A stretch of DNA of 6,417 bases from Propionibacteriaceae bacterium (GTDB lineage Bacteria > Actinomycetota > Actinomycetes > Propionibacteriales > Propionibacteriaceae), in contig DAIEHO010000366.1 in the NCBI GenBank assembly GCA_027353565.1, positions 1-6,417 of the forward strand. The letters are read 5' to 3'. The position numbers and the translations under genes were made by a program. Positions 1 to 6,417 of this stretch are shown one piece after another (positions within the stretch are counted from its first letter, which is position 1; each line of letters begins with the position of its first letter). The notes under the pieces are model-generated. The model did no database searches and was not told the origin of the DNA. It worked only from the letters and a program-made list of their open reading frames with translations.

Positions 1-1
1 G

Positions 2-1132
2 ATCCCGGTCATCGGCACCTGGGCCGAGTTCCTGGTGTTCGGCGGTCAGTTCCCCGGGACGATCATCGTCTCTCGCCTGTACATGGTGCACATCCTCCTG
101 GTGCCCGGCCTGCTGCTCGCGCTGATCGGTGCCCACCTGGCCCTGGTCGTCTACCACAAGCACACGCAGTACCCCGGACCCGGTCGTACCGAGAAGAACG
201 TCGTCGGCTACCCGCTGTTCCCGGTGTACATGGCCAAGGCCGGCGGGTTCTTCTTCATCGTGTTCGGCGTGACGGTGCTCATGGGCACGTTCCTGTCCAT
301 CAACCCGGTGTGGAAGTTCGGCCCGTACACGCCCGACCAGATCACCGCCGGCTCCCAGCCCGACTGGTACATGGGGTTCGTCGAGGGCGCGATCCGCATC
401 TTCCCGCCCATCGAGTCGCACTGGGGACACACGACATGGTCGTGGCAGATCTTCCTGCCCGGCGTCGGCATGCTCGGCCTGCTGTTCGGCGGCCTGGCGG
501 TGTACCCGTTCATCGAAGCCTGGATCACGGGTGACAAGTCGGAGCACCATCTCCTTGACCGTCCCCGCAACGCTCCCACGAGAACAGGCTTCGGGGTAGC
601 CGGGATGACCTGGTACGCGATGTTCTGGATCGCGGGCGGCAACGACATCCTCGCCAACGAGTTCCACCTCAGCCTGAACGCGATCACCTACACCATGCGT
701 GTCGCCGTGTTCGTGGCCCCCGTGGTGGCGTTCATCATCACGCGCCGCATCTGCATCTCGCTCCAACGCCACGACACGGACCGGGTGCTGCACGGCGCCG
801 AGTCCGGGGTCATCGTGAGAACACCGGACGGTGGCTACTACGAGGATCACATGCCGATCCCGGTCGACGAGGCGTTCACGCTCACGCAGCACGCCGAGTA
901 CCCGCCCCTGGAGCCGACACCCGCCGTGGACGAGAACGGCGTACCCGTGCCGGCACGCGTCACGAAGCGTCGCGCCACGGTGCGGGACTGGTTCTTCCGG
1001 GCCAACCTCGCCAAGCCGACCGCCGAAGACATCGCCGAGGCTCACAGCCACGGTGACGCCGCCCACAAGATCGAGGCATCGGGCGACCAGACAGCGGCCA
1101 CGGACGACCAGAAGGCGGTCTCGCAGCACTGA
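2..1132 (+). CDS. qcrB: Cytochrome bc1 complex cytochrome b subunit QcrB, 5' end outside the window
   Basis: This is the C-terminal 376 residues of the membrane cytochrome b of menaquinol:cytochrome c reductase, which oxidises menaquinol and passes electrons to the Rieske protein and the diheme QcrC. The reading frame is open from base 2, so the start lies upstream. Two histidines with 14 residues between them (codons at 89 and 134) fit the second ligand pair of hemes bL and bH. The quinol-site motif PDWY (359-370), in SQPDWYMGFVEG, replaces the PEWY of mitochondrial enzymes, as in actinobacteria. About five membrane helices are visible, at roughly 80-165, 225-300, 440-520, 585-650 and 690-750. 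A hydrophilic tail of about 120 residues follows (about 760-1129), as usual for actinobacterial QcrB. The stop TGA shares its A with the next ATG, so the downstream gene is probably cotranscribed and translationally coupled. Identification is secure. Confidence 0.97.
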   Translation: MPVIGTWAEFLVFGGQFPGTIIVSRLYMVHILLVPGLLLALIGAHLALVVYHKHTQYPGPGRTEKNVVGYPLFPVYMAKAGGFFFIVFGVTVLMGTFLSINPVWKFGPYTPDQITAGSQPDWYMGFVEGAIRIFPPIESHWGHTTWSWQIFLPGVGMLGLLFGGLAVYPFIEAWITGDKSEHHLLDRPRNAPTRTGFGVAGMTWYAMFWIAGGNDILANEFHLSLNAITYTMRVAVFVAPVVAFIITRRICISLQRHDTDRVLHGAESGVIVRTPDGGYYEDHMPIPVDEAFTLTQHAEYPPLEPTPAVDENGVPVPARVTKRRATVRDWFFRANLAKPTAEDIAEAHSHGDAAHKIEASGDQTAATDDQKAVSQH

Positions 1133-1971
1133 TGGTCCTTCGCCCCACCCGTCTGTACGACGCCTACGTCTTCGACATGGACGGGACGATCTATCTGGGC
1201 GACGACCTGCTGCCTGGTGCGCAGCGGCTCATCACGGAGCTGCGCCGCCGCGGGATCCCCGTACGGTTCCTGTCGAACAACCCGACGCGTGACCCGGACA
1301 TGTACGCGGCGAAGCTGACGGCGCTCGGGCTTCCCACCGACGTCGACGACATCGCCAACACGGTCGTGACGACCGTGCGCTGGCTGCTGGACCACCGTCC
1401 CGGGGCTGTGGTCTTCCCCATCGCCGAGGAGCCGCTGTTCCGCGCGCTGCGGGCTGCGGGGATCGAGATCAGCGACGACCCGGCGCGCATCGACGTCGTC
1501 ATCAGCTCGTACGACCGCCACTTCGACTACCGGAAGCTGCAGATCGCCTTCGACGCCATCTGGTTCCATCGGCGCGCCGAGCTGGTCGAGACGAACCCCG
1601 ACAGGTACTGCCCCTTCCCGGGTGGTCGGGGCGAGCCCGACTGCGCGGCCATCACAGCAGCCATCGAGGCCTGCACGGGGACCACGAAGGTCGCCAGCTT
1701 CGGAAAGCCCGACCCGATCATGGTCGAGGAAGCCTTGCGGGGGCTCGACGTCGCCCCCGCCGACTGCATCATGGTCGGCGACCGCCTCATGACGGATGTG
1801 GCGATGGCGGTGGACGCCGGGATGGCGTCATGCCTGGTCCTGACGGGAGACTCGACGAGCGCCGAGTCCGACGCGCTGCCCCCCCACCGGCGCCCCACGT
1901 ACACGGTGGCTCGCGTCGACCAGCTCCTCCCAGACAGCATCTGGGACGAACGGGGCTGGACAGCCGCATAA
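1132..1971 (+). CDS. HAD-IIA (NagD-like) phosphatase
   Basis: A 279-residue cytoplasmic haloacid dehalogenase-superfamily hydrolase of subclass IIA, the NagD / p-nitrophenyl phosphatase type, which removes phosphate from small phosphorylated metabolites. Motif I is FDMDGT with nucleophile Asp15 and acid/base Asp17. Motif II is LSNNPTR with Ser48. Motif III is Lys192 in FGKPDP, and motif IV is GDRLMTD with Asp217 and Asp222. The C2-type cap lies between motifs II and III and includes TNPD (154-157). All catalytic residues are present and the length is normal. The ATG overlaps the qcrB stop by one base (TGATG) and no good Shine-Dalgarno sequence precedes it, which favours translational coupling. 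Guab1 follows after 36 bases. The substrate cannot be read from sequence; a nucleotide or sugar phosphate is possible, and the guaB1 neighbour only weakly suggests a nucleotide. Confidence 0.93.
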   Translation: MVLRPTRLYDAYVFDMDGTIYLGDDLLPGAQRLITELRRRGIPVRFLSNNPTRDPDMYAAKLTALGLPTDVDDIANTVVTTVRWLLDHRPGAVVFPIAEEPLFRALRAAGIEISDDPARIDVVISSYDRHFDYRKLQIAFDAIWFHRRAELVETNPDRYCPFPGGRGEPDCAAITAAIEACTGTTKVASFGKPDPIMVEEALRGLDVAPADCIMVGDRLMTDVAMAVDAGMASCLVLTGDSTSAESDALPPHRRPTYTVARVDQLLPDSIWDERGWTAA

Positions 1972-1992
1972 GTGCCTCGCCCGACACCTCGT

Positions 1993-1999
1993 GGCAGGA
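1993..1999 (+). promoter_or_regulatory. Shine-Dalgarno GGCAGGA that decides the guaB1 start
   Basis: GGCAGGA ends 8 bases before the GTG at 2008. The frame is also open from a GTG at 1972 and an ATG at 1999, but the ATG overlaps this motif and the 1972 codon directly abuts the upstream stop codon. Translation from 2008 begins MRFLDG, the beginning I recall for mycobacterial GuaB1, so 2008 is preferred. Confidence 0.6.
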
Positions 2000-2007
2000 T
2001 GTCGGCC

Positions 2008-3465
2008 GTGCGATTCCTCGATGGCAAACCCGAGTACGACCTCACGTACAACGACGTCTTCATGGCGCCGAACCGGTCCAGCGTCTCCTCGCGTACCGAG
2101 GTCGACCTGACGAGTACCGACGGACTGGCGACGCCGCTGCCCATCGTCGTCGCCAACATGACAGCGATCAGCGGCCGCCGCATGGCAGAGACGATGGCCC
2201 GTCGCGGCGGCATCGCGATCCTGCCCCAGGACATCCCCACGGACGTGGTTGCGGCCCAGATCGCCAAGGTCAAGGCGGCCCATCCGATCTTCGAGACGCC
2301 GATCCGTGTCGTCGTGGGCTCTACGGTCGGCGAGGCCATGGCGCTGATCCCCAAGCGCGCCCATGGCGTCGCAGTGGTCGTCGAGGACGGCAAGCCCGTC
2401 GGCATCGTCTCCCCCGCCGAGTTCGAGGGCGTCGACCGGTTCACGCAGGTCCAGGAGGTCATGACCGGCGACCTCACGGTCGTCGGTACGAACGCGACGC
2501 CCTCGGAGGTCTTCGACCGTCTCTCCGCCCGTCACCAGAAGGTCGCACTGGTCACGGACGCGGACGACGCGCTGGTGGGGCTCATGACGAGCAAGGGCGC
2601 GCTGCGGTCGTCCTTGTACGAGCCGGCGCTGGACCCGAGCGGGTCTCTCATGGTGGGTACGGCCATCGGCATCAACGGCGACGTCGCCGCGCGGGCGCGA
2701 CGCCTGCTCGACGCGGGTACGGACGTCCTCGTCGTCGACACCGCTCACGGTCACCAGGAGCGCATGATCGTGGCCGTGAGTGCGGTCCGGGACGCCCGTG
2801 ACGCGTACGAGGCGGAGACCGGGCGCCGTGTCGTCGTCGTGGCGGGCAACGTCGTCACCTCCCGTGCCGTGGACGACCTCGTCCACGCCGGTGCGGACGT
2901 GCTCAAGGTCGGTGTCGGCCCCGGCGCGATGTGCACGACGCGCATGCAGACCGGTGTCGGGCGTCCGCAGTTCAGCGCGGTGCTGGAGTGCGCTCTCGCC
3001 GCCTCGGCGCTGGGCAAGTCGGTGTGGGCCGACGGTGGGGTCCGCTATCCCCGTGACGTGGCGCTCGCACTCGCAGCCGGGGCGGGAAGCGTCATGATCG
3101 GCTCGTGGTTCGCCGGCACGTACGAGTCGACCGGTCCGCTGCTGAGCGACCACCAGGGCCGTCAGTACAAGGAGTCGTTCGGCATGGCGAGCGCGCGCGC
3201 CGTACGGAGCCGTACCCGCGAGGACTCGCCGTTCGACCGGGCTCGCAAGGCACTGTTCGAGGAGGGCATCTCGAGCTCGCGCATGTACCTCGACCCAGAT
3301 CGGCCTGGGGTCGAGGACCTCCTCGACTGGATCACCTCGGGCGTCCGCTCCGCCTGCACGTACGCGGGCGCGCGCACGCTCGACCAGTACCACGAGCAGG
3401 CCGTCGTGGGCGTGCAGTCCACCGCCGGGTACGACGAGGGGCGCCCGCTGCACGCCAGCTGGTGA
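2008..3465 (+). CDS. guaB1: GuaB1, IMPDH/GMP reductase-family enzyme with CBS pair (likely GMP reductase)
   Basis: A 485-residue cytoplasmic TIM-barrel enzyme of the IMPDH/GMPR family, usually annotated as an IMP dehydrogenase-related protein. Mycobacterial GuaB1 has been characterised as a GMP reductase (GMP to IMP with NADPH), which would place this gene in purine salvage. Visible parts are an N-terminal barrel segment (YDLTYNDVF, then VVANMT), a pair of CBS domains at about 98-206, and the rest of the barrel. The nucleotide-binding loop GVGPGAMC contains catalytic Cys309. VDTAHGH (243-249), ADGGVR (341-346) and MIGSWFAGT (363-371) fit cofactor- and phosphate-binding elements, and the flap is KESFGMAS (388-395). 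The CBS pair may bind purine nucleotides and regulate activity. I chose GTG 2008 over 1972 or 1999 because of GGCAGGA spacing and the MRFLDG beginning. It sits 36 bases after the phosphatase, probably in the same transcript. No clear terminator follows. Family membership is secure; reaction direction is inferred from homology. Confidence 0.95.
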   Translation: MRFLDGKPEYDLTYNDVFMAPNRSSVSSRTEVDLTSTDGLATPLPIVVANMTAISGRRMAETMARRGGIAILPQDIPTDVVAAQIAKVKAAHPIFETPIRVVVGSTVGEAMALIPKRAHGVAVVVEDGKPVGIVSPAEFEGVDRFTQVQEVMTGDLTVVGTNATPSEVFDRLSARHQKVALVTDADDALVGLMTSKGALRSSLYEPALDPSGSLMVGTAIGINGDVAARARRLLDAGTDVLVVDTAHGHQERMIVAVSAVRDARDAYEAETGRRVVVVAGNVVTSRAVDDLVHAGADVLKVGVGPGAMCTTRMQTGVGRPQFSAVLECALAASALGKSVWADGGVRYPRDVALALAAGAGSVMIGSWFAGTYESTGPLLSDHQGRQYKESFGMASARAVRSRTREDSPFDRARKALFEEGISSSRMYLDPDRPGVEDLLDWITSGVRSACTYAGARTLDQYHEQAVVGVQSTAGYDEGRPLHASW

Positions 3466-3473
3466 GGACCCAT

Positions 3474-3545
3474 CTGTGGACTGATTAGGGATTACGCACA
3501 CCCCCACGGCGCGGCGCGACGACAGCAGTCGTACTGTGGACAGAT
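3474..3545. repeat. Direct repeat CTGTGGAC(T/A)GAT, two copies 60 bp apart
   Basis: CTGTGGACTGAT at 3474-3485 recurs as CTGTGGACAGAT at 3534-3545, with 11 of 12 bases identical and a start-to-start spacing of exactly 60 bp. Both copies lie in the gap upstream of the glucanase gene, and the second overlaps the left arm of the dyad at 3538-3571. They could be a pair of regulator-binding sites, but two short copies may also be chance. Confidence 0.35.
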
Positions 3546-3571
3546 CGTCTCAAGGATGAGCCGATCTGTTC
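3538..3571 (+). promoter_or_regulatory. Dyad/hairpin in the leader region of the GH16 gene
   Basis: ACAGATCG (3540-3547) is the exact reverse complement of CGATCTGT (3562-3569). Inside, CTCA (3549-3552) pairs with TGAG (3557-3560) around an AGGA loop, with one T/C mismatch between the two stems. As RNA the outer stem gains a G-U pair and a G-C pair (3538-3571). No U-tract follows, and the element ends 22 bases before the Shine-Dalgarno sequence, so neither a classic terminator nor direct RBS masking is evident. A weak -10-like TACTGT lies just upstream at 3532-3537, but no convincing -35 is seen. It could be an operator for sugar-responsive control or a 5'-UTR stem. Confidence 0.45.
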
Positions 3572-3593
3572 TGGCCCACACCCTCGGGCCTCT

Positions 3594-3600
3594 AGGAGGT
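3594..3600 (+). promoter_or_regulatory. Consensus Shine-Dalgarno AGGAGGT of the GH16 gene
   Basis: AGGAGGT is a full match to the anti-Shine-Dalgarno complement and ends 8 bases before the ATG at 3609. It fixes the start and predicts strong translation initiation. It is much stronger than the signals in front of the phosphatase gene or guaB1. Confidence 0.85.
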
Positions 3601-3608
3601 ACCCCCAT

Positions 3609-5081
3609 ATGCCCACCCCTCTTCGTCGCCATGCGACGAATCTCCTCACAGCCGGCGTGGTCCTCGCGTGCGCGTGGACGGTCGTCGTCGCGCCCGCCAA
3701 GGCCGACACCCCGTCCGGCTGGTCCACCGTCTGGCGCGACGACTTCAACGGACCCGCCGGTACGGGCCTCGACCGGACCCAGTGGCAGTACGACCTCGGC
3801 CACGGCTACGCCGGAGGTGCCTGGAACTGGGGCACCGGCGAGGTCGAGGCCGAGACCGACAGCCCCGCCAACGTCTCCTTGGACGGCTCCGGGAACCTCG
3901 CGATCACGGCGGTTCGTGACTCGTCGGGCAACTGGACCTCCGGACGCGTCGAGTCGGCTCGTACGGACTTCGCCGCTCCCGTCGGCGGTGTGCTGCGGGT
4001 CGAGTCCCGCCTCAAGCTGCCCGACGTCTCAGGCGCCACGGCGGCCGGCTACTGGCCGGCATTCTGGATGCTGGGCGACGCCGCCCGGGCCGTCGCAGCG
4101 ACGGACTGGCCCGGTGTCGGTGAGATCGACATCATGGAGAACATCAACGGCCTGGGCTCGATCTGGTCGACCCTCCACTGCGGCTACATCGACGGTGGCC
4201 CCTGCAACGAGAAGACGGGCCTCTCCAGCGGTCCCGTGGCGTCGACGGACATCTCCGCCTTCCACACGTACGCGATGGAGCTGGACCGCAGCACGAGCCC
4301 CGAGCAGCTGCGCTTCTACACCGACGACGTCCTCGTCCACACCGTGACCTCCGCGCAGGTGGATGCCACGACGTGGGCGAACGCGCTGCACCACGGCTTC
4401 TTCGTCATCTACGACGTCGCCTTGGGCGGTGAGTTCCCCGGCGCCTTCGGCCAGTGGGTACCCACGGCGCAGACCGCTTCGGGCAAGCCGATGCTCATCG
4501 ACTACGTCGCGGTGACCGAGAAGGGCGGGAGCACCACTCCTCCGACCGGCACGACCACACCCACCGCCTCGACGACGCCCACGCAGACCACTCCTCCCGT
4601 GACGACGCCGCCCACCACGACGCCGCCGACCACGTCGACGCCGACCACCACCGCCCCGACCAGCGGCACGCGCGACGCGTACGCCCGGATCGAGGCGGAG
4701 TCGTACGACTCGCAGTCAGGCACCCTCACCGAAGCCACCACCGACACCGGCGGCGGCCAGGACATCACAGGGATCGCCACCAACGACTGGGCGCTCTACA
4801 AGGGCGTCGACTTCGGGAGCACACAAGCCACCCAGTTCCTCGCACGCGTCGCCTCCGGCGCCACCAACGGAGCCAGCGGCCTCGTCGAGGTCAGGCTCGA
4901 CTCCCTCGACGCCCAACCGGTCGGCACCTTCGCCATCGCCAACACCGGCGGCTGGCAGAGCTGGCAGACCATCCCCGCCAACATCACCGGCGTCACCGGT
5001 GTGCACAACGTGTACATCACCTTCACCAGCGGCCAGCCCAGCGACTACGTCGCCGTCAACTGGCTCACCTTCGGCCACTGA
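3609..5081 (+). CDS. Secreted GH16 endo-beta-1,3-glucanase-like enzyme with C-terminal CBM6
   Basis: A 490-residue exoenzyme predicted to cut beta-1,3-glucans such as laminarin or fungal wall glucan outside the cell. Residues 1-32 form a Sec-type signal peptide: an RRH n-region, a hydrophobic core, and AKA before Asp33 as a likely signal peptidase I site. The GH16 domain spans about 37-303. GYWPAFWMLG (147-156) precedes the active-site strand EIDIME, with nucleophile Glu172, Asp174 and acid/base Glu177. The ExDxxE form is typical of laminarinases rather than lichenases. Cys191 and Cys199 are the only cysteines of the mature part and may form a disulfide. A Thr/Pro linker (about 306-355) joins a CBM6 (359-490) beginning RIEAESY, with NDWALYKGVDF and VNWLTF, presumed to hold the enzyme on glucan. 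A near-lipobox at Cys21 (VLAC) is less likely than AKA cleavage. Codon choice changes inside the CBM6 module. GH16 and CBM6 are secure; substrate is inferred. Confidence 0.95.
   Translation: MPTPLRRHATNLLTAGVVLACAWTVVVAPAKADTPSGWSTVWRDDFNGPAGTGLDRTQWQYDLGHGYAGGAWNWGTGEVEAETDSPANVSLDGSGNLAITAVRDSSGNWTSGRVESARTDFAAPVGGVLRVESRLKLPDVSGATAAGYWPAFWMLGDAARAVAATDWPGVGEIDIMENINGLGSIWSTLHCGYIDGGPCNEKTGLSSGPVASTDISAFHTYAMELDRSTSPEQLRFYTDDVLVHTVTSAQVDATTWANALHHGFFVIYDVALGGEFPGAFGQWVPTAQTASGKPMLIDYVAVTEKGGSTTPPTGTTTPTASTTPTQTTPPVTTPPTTTPPTTSTPTTTAPTSGTRDAYARIEAESYDSQSGTLTEATTDTGGGQDITGIATNDWALYKGVDFGSTQATQFLARVASGATNGASGLVEVRLDSLDAQPVGTFAIANTGGWQSWQTIPANITGVTGVHNVYITFTSGQPSDYVAVNWLTFGH
4533..4661 (+). repeat. 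Low-complexity Thr/Pro linker coding repeat
   Basis: Imperfect repeats of ACG/ACC and CCG/CCC codons encode about 43 residues made almost wholly of Thr, Pro and Ser between the GH16 and CBM6 domains. Such linkers are flexible and protease-resistant in actinobacterial carbohydrate-active enzymes and are often O-glycosylated. The repeated triplets make the length prone to slippage and to assembly error. They also create artefactual Val/Gly-rich and His/Asp-rich open frames in other registers. Confidence 0.85.
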
Positions 5082-5091
5082 GGCCCTGACG

Positions 5092-5132
5092 ACGAACCGC
5101 GCTGGGACCCCCAAGGTCCCAGCGCGGTTCGT
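5092..5132. terminator. Perfect 18-bp hairpin between convergent genes, probable bidirectional terminator
   Basis: Bases 5092-5109 are the exact reverse complement of 5115-5132, with a 5-base CCCAA loop. The stem is G+C-rich. It begins 10 bases after the GH16 stop and lies 15 bases beyond the ctaF stop on the other strand, so it can serve both transcripts. Neither side is followed by a T-run (GTCTCGGGG on the + strand), which fits the U-tract-poor terminators common in actinobacteria. As no other strong hairpin is seen on the + strand, it may end the whole qcrB-to-glucanase unit. Confidence 0.85.
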
Positions 5133-5147
5133 GTCTCGGGGGCGGCT

Positions 5148-5542
5148 CTAGTGCTTGTAGTCGCCGCGGTAGTACTCGTACACCCATCCGGTCAGCGACC
5201 AGATCCCCATGCCGAGTCCGAGCAGCGAGATCCACCAGCCGAACACGGGGCCGAGCACGATGAGAACCATGGTCAGCGCCGTCCACAGCGGCCAGATGCT
5301 GCTGGCGGGGAAGAACCCCAGCTCACCCGCACCCTCGGCGATCTCACCGTGAGGGTCGTCCTCCGGTCGATGGATCTTGCGGCTCGTGAGCGCGAGGTAG
5401 ACGGCGATCAGGCCGCAGGTCGCACCAGCCAGCAGCAGCGCCACCGTGCCGATCGGCTCGCTCCACTTCGTGAAGTAGGTGTAGATGACCGCCACGACGA
5501 TGAAGAAGATCGAGATCGGTGCGAAGATCTTCCATTCGGTCT

Positions 5543-5546
<4 letters not shown>
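5148..5546 (-). CDS. ctaF: Cytochrome c oxidase subunit IV, actinobacterial type (CtaF)
   Basis: A 132-residue small membrane subunit of the aa3 cytochrome c oxidase, found with subunits I-III in actinobacterial bc1-aa3 supercomplexes. Four membrane helices are predicted at about residues 7-25, 33-54, 85-103 and 104-122. A polar loop between helices 2 and 3 carries RPEDD and the family motif GELGFF (74-79), and the protein ends EYYRGDYKH, close to the C-terminus of mycobacterial CtaF as I recall it. The GTG start (5546-5544) overlaps the ctaD stop in GTGA, a 4-base overlap implying translational coupling. A purine-rich AGGGAGGGAG lies just upstream inside the end of ctaD. The in-frame open region extends further upstream, but only as a shadow of ctaD. 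It has no catalytic role; stabilisation of subunit I is the usual proposal. Length and motifs are normal. Confidence 0.95.

Positions 5547-6417
<871 letters not shown>

Noticed and set aside
1527..2477. A 316-codon open frame on the - strand across the phosphatase/guaB1 junction
   Set aside because: Low-complexity Ser/Arg/Thr composition with no domain, spanning two real genes on the other strand; a shadow frame.
1828..3507. A 559-codon open frame on the - strand opposite the phosphatase gene and guaB1
   Set aside because: It is rich in Arg, Asp, His and Val with no recognisable domain, and it lies fully antisense to two genes with clear catalytic motifs. Long antisense frames are expected in DNA this rich in G+C.
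3519..3532. Small hairpin ACGAC-AGCA-GTCGT after guaB1 as its terminator
   Set aside because: Only a 5-bp stem, over 50 bases past the stop and without a T-run; too weak to call.
3532..3537. TACTGT as a -10 promoter hexamer for the glucanase gene
   Set aside because: It fits TANNNT, but the sequence 16-18 bases upstream is GC-rich with no TTG-like -35, so I do not list it as a promoter; mentioned only as a weak candidate.
3609..3704. Tat signal or lipoprotein signal on the glucanase
   Set aside because: The Arg pair in LRRHATNLL lacks the rest of the twin-arginine consensus. VLAC at Cys21 has Leu at -2 and is followed by more hydrophobic core, so Sec export with cleavage after AKA (residue 32) fits better.
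4502..4783. A Val/Gly-rich - strand frame resembling a hydrophobic repeat protein
   Set aside because: It is the reverse complement of the ACC/CCG-rich linker codons and has no independent start signal or domain.
4454..5089. A His/Asp-rich 211-codon frame on the + strand over the linker and CBM6
   Set aside because: The HH and DH runs come from reading the Thr/Pro linker codons one base out of frame. It is not a metal-binding protein.

Overview
The window is high-GC DNA, about two thirds G+C by eye and strongly biased to G or C at third codon positions. It comes from an actinobacterium. QcrB, CtaD and CtaF are all of the actinobacterial bc1-aa3 type, CtaF and GuaB1 are characteristic of this phylum, and the secreted glucanase-CBM6 protein suggests a polysaccharide-degrading, soil- or plant-associated member, perhaps of the Micrococcales. 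The order-level placement is an inference.

Layout on the + strand: the 3' two thirds of qcrB (cytochrome b of the menaquinol:cytochrome c reductase), then a HAD-IIA phosphatase whose ATG overlaps the qcrB stop by one base, then guaB1 (an IMP dehydrogenase/GMP reductase-family enzyme with a CBS pair, most likely a GMP reductase). After a 143-bp gap holding a dyad-symmetric hairpin and a consensus ribosome binding site comes a secreted GH16 endo-beta-1,3-glucanase-like enzyme with a Thr/Pro linker and a C-terminal CBM6. On the - strand, converging on it, are ctaF and the 3' part of ctaD (cytochrome c oxidase subunits IV and I), whose stop and start codons overlap in GTGA. An 18-bp perfect hairpin lies between the converging transcription units and probably terminates both.

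The two respiratory halves belong to one machine: electrons pass from menaquinol through QcrCAB directly into the aa3 oxidase (CtaCDEF). Convergent qcr and cta clusters are common in actinobacteria. Here three genes with no obvious respiratory role lie between them: two look like housekeeping salvage enzymes that ride behind qcrB, and one is an accessory exoenzyme with its own leader region.

I see no mobile element, CRISPR array, RNA gene or clearly new system. The best leads are the dyad and repeated octamer in front of the glucanase, a sharp codon-usage change inside that gene at the CBM6 module, the likely mis-naming of guaB1, and the insertion of salvage and exoenzyme genes into the respiratory locus.
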